A stretch of 64,000 nucleotides of DNA from the NCBI GenBank assembly GCA_040779335.1, contig JBFONV010000001.1, positions 1,054,001-1,118,000 on the forward strand, read 5' to 3'. The stretch's first letter is position 1. Every line of letters starts with the position of its first letter. A program made the translations under genes and the position numbers. Under the pieces are notes generated by a model. It was not told the origin of the DNA. It searched no databases and saw nothing but the letters and a program-made list of their open reading frames with translations. Of this stretch, positions 1 to 8,468 are shown one piece after another. The stretch comes from JBFONV01 sp040779335 (GTDB lineage: Bacteria > Pseudomonadota > Gammaproteobacteria > Enterobacterales > Alteromonadaceae).

Positions 1-17
1 CAGAATAAGTAGACTAT

Positions 18-1226
18 ATGCGTTCACAATTTATTCGTATTTATCTATTAATGATCGCAGTGGTTTGCTTATTGCTTTATTCCTTTAATGCCATTTTTCA
101 ACAGGTAAGTGAAGAAAACACTAAGCATTACACGTCTATTAATCAACTATTTGATTTGCAATCGTCCGGCCAAGGACAACCAACATTTACTGAAATTCCA
201 AGAGGTAGTCTCGTTGTACCAGAAAGACTGGCAGAACGGCTCAATGAAGGTGAAATAATAGCTTTAGAGTTACAAACTGGCTTTTGGACGTATTATCAAC
301 ATAAAGCTGATAGCGAAAAACTAGTGGCTTTTGGTCCTGTGCCAGCAGAGCCCGTCGATGACGATATCGATAATTACTTTCTAATATTTTTCTATAGTGC
401 GTTAGCACTTTTCTTTTTAGCTTTATTAAAACCTTTATTTAAAGAGCTTGACGAGTTGTTAAATGCGGCAAAACAATTTGGTAAAAAACCGACACTAATG
501 ACGTTAAATATCGGGGTGAGGTCAAGCGTATATCCTTTAGCGGTAAGCTTTCAGAAAATGTCTCGTCAAATTATGGGACTGCTAACAATGAATCGAGACC
601 TCTCTCGGACAATAGCACACGAGTTGAGAACGCCTCTTGCTCGTATTCGTTTTGTGAATCAAGCATTGGTTGATGTCATTGAACCTTCCTATTTTAAAAG
701 GATAGAGCAAGATATTGAAGAAATAGATCAATTGATCACCGCATATCTAAACTTTGCTAAGTTAGAAAATAAAGAAGAGATATTTAATAAAAGGCGGCGA
801 AAATTTTCAACATTAATGATGAAAATTGAAGAAAAATATAAAATTTATCAGGGAGATGTGATGATAAGTTTTAATTATCAGAATGTTGAATGCTCATTCG
901 ATGCTCAGCATATGTCGATTGCATTACAAAATTTAATATCTAATGCTATGCGTTATGCAAAAACAAAAATAAATGTGACTTTCACGAAAGAAAATAATAT
1001 TTGCCTGTTAATAGTCTCTGATGATGGTTTAGGTTTAGTGGCTGAGAAAGTCGATTTGTTTGATGCCTTTGTTCGTCAACAAAATCAAAAATCGGACAAA
1101 GGTTTTGGTTTGGGGTTATATATCGCTAGGCGAGTTGCAATTTTGCATTCTGGCGATTTGCGAGTTGAGAATGATCCTGAGTTAGGGGGAGCTCGCTTTA
1201 CCTTACTATGGCCCAATGAGAACTAG
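18..1226 (+). CDS. RstB-like sensor histidine kinase
   Basis: Inner-membrane two-component sensor of 402 residues that would autophosphorylate and pass phosphate to a response regulator. Visible parts: a membrane segment at about residues 7-27, a periplasmic region of about 90 residues, a second segment at 121-140, a HAMP-like linker, the H-box AHELRTPLARI with phospho-acceptor His201, an N-box (NLISNAMRY, near 307) and the glycine-rich boxes DDGLGLV and GFGLGLYIARR near the C terminus. H-box and overall layout resemble RstB of the RstBA system, but the signal is unknown. The partner regulator is probably just upstream, outside the window, as only 17 bases precede the start. No terminator is obvious after the stop. 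Confidence 0.85.
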   Translation: MRSQFIRIYLLMIAVVCLLLYSFNAIFQQVSEENTKHYTSINQLFDLQSSGQGQPTFTEIPRGSLVVPERLAERLNEGEIIALELQTGFWTYYQHKADSEKLVAFGPVPAEPVDDDIDNYFLIFFYSALALFFLALLKPLFKELDELLNAAKQFGKKPTLMTLNIGVRSSVYPLAVSFQKMSRQIMGLLTMNRDLSRTIAHELRTPLARIRFVNQALVDVIEPSYFKRIEQDIEEIDQLITAYLNFAKLENKEEIFNKRRRKFSTLMMKIEEKYKIYQGDVMISFNYQNVECSFDAQHMSIALQNLISNAMRYAKTKINVTFTKENNICLLIVSDDGLGLVAEKVDLFDAFVRQQNQKSDKGFGLGLYIARRVAILHSGDLRVENDPELGGARFTLLWPNEN

Positions 1227-1644
1227 GTTGACGTTGTGGACTGAACATCAGAACGATTAATCTTCAGAGCTATTGCAAGTATAGTGAGCCATTGATCCAA
1301 TCTGTCTTTGGCGAAAACGTTTTTGCGCTTGCCTTGCACTGATAATTTAATTACTCGCATACTGCTGGTGTTGAACGTCTATGGTTTTATATGAAATGAT
1401 AGATTTTCCTGTAAGCACAATAAGTAATTTGACGAATGCCATACATTTCTTGCTTAAAACTATTGAGGGTGGCTTATAAGTCACTTAACAGCCATGTCAA
1501 TGATATTACCTAGTCTGTAAAGCTTAAATGCCAAATACTGAGCTTAGGCTGCCAAATAGGAGACGAAGAAATAGACAATGACTACAGAATCATTTTTATA
1601 AAATATAGTAGAGGTTTCAGTAAAAAATATTAATAAAGAGAAAG
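1227..1644. other. Gap of 418 bases between sensor kinase and tRNA operon
   Basis: No recognisable gene. A minus-strand open frame of 45 codons (ATG at 1360, stop at 1223-1225, overlapping the kinase stop) encodes a basic peptide beginning MRVIKLSVQGKRK. It has no clear ribosome binding site and I do not call it a gene. The last 13 bases before the first tRNA (aataaagagaaag) recur before the second tRNA-Gln, as part of the tandem duplication. Confidence 0.5.
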
Positions 1645-1719
1645 TGGCTGGGGTACGAGGATTTGAACCTCGGAATGACGGGATCAAAACCCGCTGCCTT
1701 ACCGCTTGGCTATACCCCA
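1645..1719 (-). tRNA. tRNA-Gln (anticodon TTG), copy 2
   Basis: Read on the minus strand, a 75-base cloverleaf begins TGGGGTATAGCC and ends TACCCCAGCCA with encoded CCA. The anticodon loop TTTTGATC carries TTG and the T loop is GGTTCGAATCC. The unpaired-type 5' U1 is normal for bacterial tRNA-Gln. It is the last gene of the Met-Leu-Gln-Gln operon and is identical to the copy at 1787-1861. Confidence 0.98.
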
Positions 1720-1786
1720 ACAGGATACTTCTTGATAAAGTGTGTACATTGATGAACTTTCGACTATTACAGGAATAAAGAGAAAG

Positions 1787-1861
1787 TGGCTGGGGTACGA
1801 GGATTTGAACCTCGGAATGACGGGATCAAAACCCGCTGCCTTACCGCTTGGCTATACCCCA
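1787..1861 (-). tRNA. tRNA-Gln (anticodon TTG), copy 1
   Basis: Same 75-base sequence as the next copy downstream, with anticodon TTG and encoded CCA. The two copies are offset by 142 bases and share a 13-base flank beyond the CCA end, indicating tandem duplication. It is cotranscribed with tRNA-Leu and tRNA-Met upstream. Confidence 0.98.
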
Positions 1862-1926
1862 ACAATGTAACTTACTTCCTAACACTTGTTCATGCATTTA
1901 GTAATGATGAATAGTGTTGTTTGAAA

Positions 1927-2011
<85 letters not shown>

Positions 2012-2031
2012 ATTATTTCTACTACTAATAA

Positions 2032-2108
2032 TGGTGGCTACACCGGGATTTGAACCTGGGACCCCATCATTATGAGTGATGTGCTCTAACCAGCTGAGCT
2101 ATGTAGCC
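2032..2108 (-). tRNA. tRNA-Met (CAT), elongator
   Basis: A 77-base tRNA starting GGCTACATAGCTCAG and ending GTGTAGCCACCA, with anticodon CAT in loop CTCATAA. The paired first base (G1-C72) and the close match to E. coli metT mark it as the elongator form, not the initiator. It is the first gene of the operon, 33 bases downstream of the -10 box of a strong promoter. Confidence 0.97.
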
Positions 2109-2140
2109 TTTCCAATCTTGCCTCTCAGCAAGTGGCGCGT

Positions 2141-2169
2141 ATTATGCAAATCTGATTGAGCTACGTCAA
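2141..2169 (-). promoter_or_regulatory. tRNA operon promoter with GC-rich discriminator
   Basis: On the minus strand TTGACG (2164-2169), 17 bases, then CATAAT (2141-2146), followed at once by ACGCGCC. A near-consensus sigma-70 promoter with a GC-rich discriminator is typical of stable-RNA genes under stringent (ppGpp/DksA) control; the control itself is inferred from the family. Confidence 0.75.
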
Positions 2170-2314
2170 CCGTTTTTTTTCAAAAAAAAGCGACTTTTTA
2201 ACTGTTTGCTTAAAGAGTCGGCAAATTGTTGGTTAACTAATCGAATATTAGCTTTTTTCCGTAAAATCACACCTGTTTTTTTAAGGAGCAGAAGATAATT
2301 TAGATGTGGTTAAT

Positions 2315-2345
2315 AAAAAAGCCTATAAATATAAATACAGGCTTT
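2315..2345 (-). terminator. Rho-independent terminator after DUF3718 gene
   Basis: On the minus strand AAAGCCT, a 14-base loop, AGGCTTT and then a T run. It lies 30 bases past the stop of the DUF3718 gene. Confidence 0.75.
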
Positions 2346-2375
2346 AAATTTAATGTGAAAAATTACCGTTAACAG

Positions 2376-2726
2376 TTATTCAATGCGCTTTTGAGCTTTT
2401 GCTTCAAGATGCGCTGAATGTTTCGCTATTTCGGCCATATTTTCTTGAATCGTTTTTACCGGTAATTTACCAAGAAGTAGCTCACCTGTATCTAGTGCAT
2501 TTGAGCTGGCAGCGAAAACAAGCAAGTTTTGACCGTTACATTTTATGTCATCAAAGACCGAGCGGATTTTTAATTTTCTGCTTTTAAGGAAACTTCGTAA
2601 TCTTGTTTTGTCATTAACAGCTACATACTCACAAATACGCAGTGAAATACTGTCGTCTGCATGAACAAATTGTGCTGGCGCGAAAGACGCTACAATAATA
2701 CTTGTTGCTAATAAGAGTTTCTTCAT
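2376..2726 (-). CDS. Exported DUF3718-family protein
   Basis: A 116-residue protein with an N-terminal signal peptide (MKKLLL followed by a hydrophobic run, cleavage probable after VHA near residue 23), so it is probably periplasmic. The mature part has the family pattern: ICEYVAVNDKTRLRSFLK, then a basic stretch, then IKCNGQNLLVFA, with two conserved cysteines (ICEY and KCNG) that could form a disulphide. DUF3718 proteins are common in Colwellia, Shewanella and Pseudoalteromonas; function is unknown. It is monocistronic, with its own downstream hairpin terminator, and sits between the tRNA operon and ychF. Confidence 0.8.
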   Translation of the reverse strand: MKKLLLATSIIVASFAPAQFVHADDSISLRICEYVAVNDKTRLRSFLKSRKLKIRSVFDDIKCNGQNLLVFAASSNALDTGELLLGKLPVKTIQENMAEIAKHSAHLEAKAQKRIE

Positions 2727-2905
2727 GTTTTTACCTTTTGTTGTTAGTAGATTGTAAAAAGGGAGCTTTATCGATAATAAATTTCAATAGATGGAGTTAT
2801 TTAATACTTGTTATCAATAGATTTATTAAATAGTGAGTTTTGTGGGCTATATTCTCTTGATTTGTTTATATAATAATTAGTGTAGTTGTTATATTTAAAT
2901 GCGCT

Positions 2906-2944
2906 AAAAAAAGAAGGATATTTTTCTTTAAAAATATCCTTCTT
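2906..2944 (-). terminator. Terminator of the ychF transcript
   Basis: A strong hairpin with perfect 15-base arms (aagaaggatattttt and its complement, 4-base loop) is followed on the minus strand by a run of seven T. It lies 57 bases past the ychF stop and would end the rplY-pth-ychF transcript. Confidence 0.85.
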
Positions 2945-3001
2945 CGCTAGTGACGCTATAATTGACTGCTCACAGCTTCTTGCAATGTAAAAAATTAAAC
3001 G

Positions 3002-4093
3002 TTAGACATTAAAGCGAAAATGCACCACGTCGCCGTCTTTTACTCGGTATTCTTTACCTTCTAAACGCCATTTACCGGCTTCTTTGGCACCTGATTCACC
3101 GTTGAAGGCGATGAAGTCATCAAATGCAACCACTTCGGCACGAATAAAGCCTTTTTCAAAATCGGTATGGATAACGCCAGCGGCTTGGGGAGCCGTAGCG
3201 TCTTGTTTTACTGTCCAAGCTCTTACTTCTTTTACGCCTGCAGTGAAATAGGTTTGTAGATGAAGTAGTGCATAACCACAGTTGATGACACGATTTAAAC
3301 CTGGCTCTTCTATACCCATATCTGCCATAAATTCGTCGCGTTCGTCATCTTCTAGTTCTGCAATTTCACTTTCAATTTCAGCGCAAACGGCTACGACTAC
3401 AGCGCCTTCGCTTTCTGCAATTTCGCGTACTTGATCTAAGTAAGGGTTGTTTTCAAAACCGTCATCGTTAACATTGGCTATGTACATGGTTGGTTTAACA
3501 GTTAAAAAGTTTAAATATTTAACTGCAGCAAGTTCTTCTTTAGATAATTCAAGAGAACGAACCATGTGTCCTTCTTCGACGTGTTTTAAGATTTTTTCTA
3601 AAACAGGTAATTCAAATTTAGCGTCTTTGTCGCCACCTTTGGCCCGTTTGCTTTGACGGACAATAGCGCGTTCAGCGGTATCCATATCGGCTAACGCAAG
3701 CTCTGTATTAATAACGTCAATATCATCTGCGGGGTTAACATTGCCAGCAACATGGACAATATTTTCATTTTCAAAACAGCGGACAACGTGACCGATAGCG
3801 TCGGTTTCACGAATATTAGCTAAAAACTTGTTTCCTAAACCTTCACCCTTTGAGGCTCCGGCAACAAGCCCTGCAATATCAACAAATTCCATTGTCGTAG
3901 GCAAAACACGCTCAGGTTTAACAATGTTCGCTAATTGCTCTAAACGTGGGTCGGGTACTGGTACAACACCAGTATTGGGTTCAATGGTGCAAAATGGAAA
4001 GTTAGCGGCTTCGATACCTGCCTTGGTGAGTGCATTGAACAGTGTTGATTTACCAACGTTGGGTAATCCAACAATTCCACATTTAAATCCCAT
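3002..4093 (-). CDS. ychF: Ribosome-binding ATPase YchF
   Basis: Obg-type P-loop NTPase of 363 residues, the family's normal length. Walker A is GLPNVGKST (residues 9-17), the G3 motif DIAGLV is at 72-77, and the G4 position reads NVND near 207 instead of the GTPase NKxD, in line with the ATP preference of YchF/OLA1. The C terminus (about 280-363) is the TGS domain, ending VHFRFNV. YchF binds the 70S ribosome and is linked to oxidative stress responses and translation start fidelity. It follows pth at 48 bases, the conserved pth-ychF pair, and is the last gene of the run that includes rplY. Confidence 0.98.
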   Translation of the reverse strand: MGFKCGIVGLPNVGKSTLFNALTKAGIEAANFPFCTIEPNTGVVPVPDPRLEQLANIVKPERVLPTTMEFVDIAGLVAGASKGEGLGNKFLANIRETDAIGHVVRCFENENIVHVAGNVNPADDIDVINTELALADMDTAERAIVRQSKRAKGGDKDAKFELPVLEKILKHVEEGHMVRSLELSKEELAAVKYLNFLTVKPTMYIANVNDDGFENNPYLDQVREIAESEGAVVVAVCAEIESEIAELEDDERDEFMADMGIEEPGLNRVINCGYALLHLQTYFTAGVKEVRAWTVKQDATAPQAAGVIHTDFEKGFIRAEVVAFDDFIAFNGESGAKEAGKWRLEGKEYRVKDGDVVHFRFNV

Positions 4094-4141
4094 GATGTTA
4101 CCTATATTTATGTAATGATATTAATTCTACGTATTAAGTGT

Positions 4142-4726
4142 TTATTGTGCTTTAAATGAATGCAGGCGATTTTGCGCCTTTTTTAAATCGTCTTTTTGCC
4201 AAATTTCAAAACATCGACTTGCTTCATCTATTGCACTCTCAATTAAGCTTTGTTCGTTAGCTGGTGCTTTACCTAATACATGTCCAGTAACGCGATCTCT
4301 ATGACCAGGGTGGCCAATACCAATGCGTAACCGATAAAATTCTTTATTATTTGCCATACGGGCAATGATGTCACGAAGACCATTATGACCACCATGTCCG
4401 CCACCTTGCTTTATTTTACAAATGCCGGGTTCTATATCAAGCTCATCATGAGCGACAAGGATATTTTCAACTGGGATACGAAAAAAATTTGCTAATGGGG
4501 CAACCGATTGACCACTGCGGTTCATAAAGGTTGTCGGAATAAGAAGGTGAACGACTTCGCCGCCTATTTCGCCTTTACCGTATAGGCCAAAATATTTTTT
4601 TTCCGGTCTAAGAGATATATTGTAACGAGAGGCGAGTTCTTCGACAAACCAAACACCCGCATTATGCCGTGTTTTGGTGTATTCAGGGCCTGGATTACCC
4701 AGGCCCACAACTAGTTGAATAGTCAT
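4142..4726 (-). CDS. pth: Peptidyl-tRNA hydrolase
   Basis: Cleaves the ester bond of peptidyl-tRNA that drops off the ribosome, recycling tRNA. The 194-residue protein shows the active-site signature GLGNPGPEYTKTRHNAG (Asn11, His21 as catalytic base), MNRSG with Asn69, HDELDI with Asp94, and GGHNGLRD with Asn115, all the residues expected of bacterial Pth. It lies 18 bases after rplY and 48 before ychF on the same strand, so the three are probably cotranscribed. Confidence 0.98.
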   Translation of the reverse strand: MTIQLVVGLGNPGPEYTKTRHNAGVWFVEELASRYNISLRPEKKYFGLYGKGEIGGEVVHLLIPTTFMNRSGQSVAPLANFFRIPVENILVAHDELDIEPGICKIKQGGGHGGHNGLRDIIARMANNKEFYRLRIGIGHPGHRDRVTGHVLGKAPANEQSLIESAIDEASRCFEIWQKDDLKKAQNRLHSFKAQ

Positions 4727-4744
4727 TTAAGTGAAACTTAATGA

Positions 4745-5362
4745 TTATTCAGCAGCTGTTTCTTCTGCTTCTTCAGTGTCGTCACTTACGCCTTTTGGAG
4801 CATTCAATGTAGCAACGGCTTGGTCATGGCTTTCACCTTTTGCTAATTCATCAGAAGTTACGCCTTTTGGTAAGGTGACATCTGATAAATGCAATGTTTG
4901 ACCAACTTCAAGGTCAGCAACATCAATTTCAATGAATTCAGGCAAGTCAGCAGGTAAACAGCTGATTGCGATTTCATTGATGTGATGAGCGACTTTGCCA
5001 CCTTTTTTCTCTGCAGCTTCTTCATTGAGGAAGTGAACAGGAACGTTAGTGTGAATAGCGTGTTTAGCATCAACACGTAGAAAATCTAAGTGCATGACAA
5101 CTTGCTTGAATGGGTGACGTTGCATATCTTTTAACAAACATTCAACAGGCTTGCCATCAACGTTAATGGTTAAAACGTGAGAGTAGAACGCTTCTTCTTG
5201 TTGGGCACGGAATACATTCTTGTGCTCTAATGTTAAAGAAACAGGCTCTTGGCCTTCACCGTATAATATAGCAGGAACTTTGTTCGCGTGACGTAGGCGG
5301 CGGCTCGCACCTTTCCCTAAATCAGTACGTACTTCAGCTTCTAAAGTAAATAAATCAGTCAT
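4745..5362 (-). CDS. rplY: 50S ribosomal protein L25 / Ctc, long form
   Basis: 5S rRNA-binding ribosomal protein of 205 residues. The first 95 or so are the L25 domain (TDLGKGASRRLRHANKVPAILYG, then the block ending HLDFLRV). The remainder is the TL5/Ctc C-terminal domain (VHFLNEE, ISCLPADLPEFIEID, HLSDVTLPKGV), ending in an acidic tail of Glu, Ala and Thr. E. coli L25 has only the first domain, so this is the longer Ctc form common in marine gammaproteobacteria. A 10-bp-arm hairpin lies in its leader at 5394-5420. It heads the rplY-pth-ychF group. Confidence 0.96.
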   Translation of the reverse strand: MTDLFTLEAEVRTDLGKGASRRLRHANKVPAILYGEGQEPVSLTLEHKNVFRAQQEEAFYSHVLTINVDGKPVECLLKDMQRHPFKQVVMHLDFLRVDAKHAIHTNVPVHFLNEEAAEKKGGKVAHHINEIAISCLPADLPEFIEIDVADLEVGQTLHLSDVTLPKGVTSDELAKGESHDQAVATLNAPKGVSDDTEEAEETAAE

Positions 5363-5393
5363 GGATTAATACTCTTAAAATTAATTAAATGGT

Positions 5394-5420
5394 CATTGTT
5401 TTTTGCGACCAAAAACAATG
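5394..5420 (-). promoter_or_regulatory. Hairpin in the rplY leader
   Basis: Perfect inverted repeat CATTGTTTTT / AAAAACAATG with a 7-base loop (TGCGACC on the plus strand), 31-58 bases upstream of the rplY start. No T run follows on the rplY strand in the terminator position, so it looks like a leader structure and not a terminator. A role in autogenous control by L25 is only a guess. Confidence 0.4.
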
Positions 5421-5590
5421 CGAATCCTTTTATTTTAGGCTTATCTTTGTTTAGCCAGATAAAAAAGGCGCGGAATAATAACACTTCAACTAAACGAGAT
5501 CTATCTATTAATGCGATAAGTAATACTAATCAAGGTAATTATTTACTAACTTCTCTTTAATTACACAAAGCGCTTTATCATTAAGACATT

Positions 5591-5616
5591 AAAAAAGCGC
5601 CTGTAGGCGCTTTTTT
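5591..5616 (-). terminator. Terminator after prs, bidirectional
   Basis: AAAAAAGCGCC TGTA GGCGCTTTTTT: perfect stem with T runs in both directions, 24 bases past the prs stop and upstream of rplY. It separates the prs transcript from the rplY group. Confidence 0.9.
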
Positions 5617-5639
5617 AATAGGGTAAAGCTCAATAAACC

Positions 5640-6587
5640 CTAGTTATCGAACATCGCCGAAATAGATTCTTCATTGCATACACGACGTATTGCTTCTGAA
5701 AGCATGCCGCTTAGGGTCAATTGACGAACCATATCAAGGGCTTTAATTTCTGGGGATAGTGGAATTGAATCGGTGACAACCACCTCATCTATCACTGAGT
5801 TTTTAAGGTTTTCTGCAGCATTACCTGATAAGACAGGATGAGTCGCATAGGCGATAACGCGTTTTGCGCCGTGCTCTTTCAACGCTTCAGCTGCTTTAGC
5901 TAGCGTTCCACCTGTATCAATCATATCGTCAACAATAATACAATCTCGGCCGGCAACATCACCAATAATGTGCATAACTTGAGCGACATTTGCTTTTGGA
6001 CGACGTTTATCGATAATCGCTAAGTCTGCATCGTTTAATAGTTTAGCAACTGCACGAGCACGGACAACACCACCGATATCAGGAGAAACTACGACAGGGT
6101 TGTCTAAATCTCTTTCTAACATGTCTTCTAACAAAATTGGCGTACCAAAAACGTTATCAACAGGAACATCAAAAAAGCCTTGAATTTGTTCGGCGTGTAA
6201 ATCAACCGTCAGTACACGGTCAACTCCAACACTCGAAAGAAAGTCTGCGACAACCTTAGCGGTAATTGGGACACGAGCACTACGAACGCGACGATCCTGA
6301 CGTGCGTAACCAAAGTAAGGGATAACGGCAGTGATTCGACCTGCTGAAGCTCGTCGCAATGCATCAATCATTACGATAAGTTCCATTAGGTTATCATTGG
6401 TTGGCGCACAAGTAGATTGAATAATGAATACGTCCGCACCGCGCACATTCTCTGTTATTTCAACACTTATTTCGCCATCACTAAAACTGCCTACCTTGGC
6501 TTCGCCTGGAGTAATATATAGGCGATTAGCGATCTGTTTGGCCAGTTCAGGGGTGGCGTTACCCGCAAATATCTTCATGTCAGGCAC
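5640..6587 (-). CDS. prs: Ribose-phosphate pyrophosphokinase (PRPP synthetase)
   Basis: Makes phosphoribosyl pyrophosphate from ribose-5-phosphate and ATP for purine, pyrimidine, histidine, tryptophan and NAD synthesis. I use the GTG at 6587, which gives 315 residues beginning VPDMKIFAGNATPELA, matching the E. coli start exactly, and has GAGG eight bases upstream. An in-frame ATG at 6614 would add nine residues but has no ribosome binding site. Signatures include FSDGEISVEI, the flexible-loop region YARQDRRVRSARVPI, and the PRPP-binding loop DDMIDTGGTL. It follows ispE as in E. coli, 127 bases away. Confidence 0.97.
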   Translation of the reverse strand: MPDMKIFAGNATPELAKQIANRLYITPGEAKVGSFSDGEISVEITENVRGADVFIIQSTCAPTNDNLMELIVMIDALRRASAGRITAVIPYFGYARQDRRVRSARVPITAKVVADFLSSVGVDRVLTVDLHAEQIQGFFDVPVDNVFGTPILLEDMLERDLDNPVVVSPDIGGVVRARAVAKLLNDADLAIIDKRRPKANVAQVMHIIGDVAGRDCIIVDDMIDTGGTLAKAAEALKEHGAKRVIAYATHPVLSGNAAENLKNSVIDEVVVTDSIPLSPEIKALDMVRQLTLSGMLSEAIRRVCNEESISAMFDN

Positions 6588-6714
6588 TGTCAGTTCCTCA
6601 GAAACTTTTGACATTAAAATTACGACGCTAACGTTAACTTGTAATCCATAAAGGGTAGTTAATAATCAGCGAATTAGTTAATTTTTCAATGATATTATCA
6701 TTGCTTTGGTTATT

Positions 6715-7581
6715 CTAATCGCCCGAAGCTGCTTTAATCGCACTCATTACAGGAGACTGATTTAACCCTTTAGCCACAAACGATGTAATATCCACCGGGA
6801 GTTGTGACTGAATATGGCTAGCCTCTTTTTCTGAATCAAAACGCGAGAATATACATGCGCCAGTTCCGGTCATTTGAGACGGCGCGTATTCTACCAACCA
6901 AGCCAGTAGCTTGGCAACCTCGGGATAGTGTTTTATTACCATTGTTTGACAATCGTTATGACACTTATCAATTTCAATTTCAATTTCGTTAAAAGCTATT
7001 GCTGGTGTGTTTCTGGGTAAGTCAGCTGACTGAAATACACTGGCGGTACTGATACTGCAATTAGGTTTGCTTACTAAATACCAATATTCCTTTGGTGTTA
7101 CCGGGGTCAGTTGTTCACCAACACCTTGCGCAAACGCGGCAAAACCGTGTATAAAAATAGGTACATCTGCACCTAACGACAAGCCTAGCTTTGCGAGTTC
7201 ATTAGTAGATAACTTTAGTTGCCAGAGCGTGTTTAATGCCAGTAATACAGTCGCGGCATTTGATGAGCCACCGCCTAACCCACCACCCATGGGTAATATT
7301 TTTTCAACAGAAATGTCAGCTCCAAGCCTACAGCCTGTTGTTTGTTGCAATAACCGAGCAGCACGAACAATTAAGTTGTCTTCATCTTCAACCCCTTCAA
7401 TCGGCGTAAGTAAATTTATTGATGGCGATGGCGTTACTTTAATTTGGATAGTATCGCCAAAATCCAGAAACTGGAAAACCGTTTCTAGTAAATGATAACC
7501 GTCCGGTCTTTGACCAATAATGTGTAAGAATAAGTTTAGTTTTGCCGGAGATGGAAAGCTAAAAAAATGTGAGTCTGTCAC
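6715..7581 (-). CDS. ispE: 4-diphosphocytidyl-2-C-methyl-D-erythritol kinase
   Basis: GHMP-family kinase, 288 residues, phosphorylating CDP-ME in the MEP pathway of isoprenoid synthesis. Visible: FPSPAKLNLFLHIIGQRPDGYH at the N terminus with the substrate-binding Lys and His-Asp region, the ATP-binding loop PMGGGLGGGSSNAA near residue 95, and the C-terminal GHMP motif MTGTGACIFSRF. It lies 11 bases after lolB and precedes prs, the conserved lolB-ispE-prs order. Confidence 0.97.
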   Translation of the reverse strand: MTDSHFFSFPSPAKLNLFLHIIGQRPDGYHLLETVFQFLDFGDTIQIKVTPSPSINLLTPIEGVEDEDNLIVRAARLLQQTTGCRLGADISVEKILPMGGGLGGGSSNAATVLLALNTLWQLKLSTNELAKLGLSLGADVPIFIHGFAAFAQGVGEQLTPVTPKEYWYLVSKPNCSISTASVFQSADLPRNTPAIAFNEIEIEIDKCHNDCQTMVIKHYPEVAKLLAWLVEYAPSQMTGTGACIFSRFDSEKEASHIQSQLPVDITSFVAKGLNQSPVMSAIKAASGD

Positions 7582-7592
7582 TTAATACCTCG

Positions 7593-8210
7593 TTACTTTA
7601 TTATCCAATCTTTAAGCATAATTTTTATGATTAAGTCGGATTGCTTAATGGTGATTTTACGGGCTAACCTTTTCGAACCATAAAGCTGATAGCTATCGTA
7701 TTGAATCTGCCAAAGATGATCATCGTAATAACTGGTCAAGTTTCTTGGCAGCTTGGTAACAGGATCATAGCTCAGTTGATCACCTGTTAAATAGGGAATG
7801 CCTTTTAGCCAGTAGGTAAGTGCTTCGGTTGGCAGTGTTAATCCGGTTAACTGGTATATTAGTCCGTCTAAATCATCACTGTTATATTCTTTACCGTCTA
7901 CTTTTATGTGGTGTGTCGAACCTTTTGAGTTTAAGTGCAGTATGTTAATGCCTAGAAATGTAGTGAGATCTAATCGTTGCTGATTCTTATCGCCTTGATT
8001 CTGCCAATTTATAGAAGCACTCTCACGTTTATCATTTTGAATAAATGCAATTTTGCCAATTACGGTCCAGTTATTTAATCGCAATAATTCACGGGTTCGT
8101 TCACTAATACTTTGAGTGAGTGCCTGTTGTGACGGCGGCATTGTCGAGGTTGTTGTACAGCCACTAATGACTGACAGAATAAACAAACTGCCTAATATGC
8201 GTGTCCACAT
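7593..8210 (-). CDS. lolB: Outer-membrane lipoprotein insertion factor LolB
   Basis: Outer-membrane lipoprotein that accepts lipoproteins from LolA and inserts them into the outer membrane. The 205-residue protein has a type II signal peptide ending in lipobox ISGC (Cys18). After it come the LolB features W.v.GKIAFIQ, SINWQ near residue 70, and a long run of beta strands ending in the basic RKITIKQSDLIIKI. It is divergent from hemA across a 258-base intergenic region, exactly as in E. coli, and followed by ispE. Confidence 0.93.
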   Translation of the reverse strand: MWTRILGSLFILSVISGCTTTSTMPPSQQALTQSISERTRELLRLNNWTVIGKIAFIQNDKRESASINWQNQGDKNQQRLDLTTFLGINILHLNSKGSTHHIKVDGKEYNSDDLDGLIYQLTGLTLPTEALTYWLKGIPYLTGDQLSYDPVTKLPRNLTSYYDDHLWQIQYDSYQLYGSKRLARKITIKQSDLIIKIMLKDWIIK

Positions 8211-8468
8211 GAATATTTTATATTTATCAAAAAGTAATATTGTCCATGGTAATATATTTGGCTATTGCATGTAAGCGCCTTTCAATTATTACGGTTATTT
8301 TGTAAAATTAGCCATTAATTTTGTTGTAGATCATATATTTCATTTAATTCCTGAGTGATAATAGGGTTAATCTGAACTTTTGCTTATAATAAAAAGATTA
8401 AGTATTCCTTATTAGCGTTAAGCTAACACTTTGCTCCATTACATATTAAGGCTAAACATTAACGCATT

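Noticed and set aside
8412..8426. Small inverted repeat TTAGC-GTTAA-GCTAA upstream of hemA
   Set aside because: Five-base arms in AT-rich DNA are expected by chance; no consensus matched.
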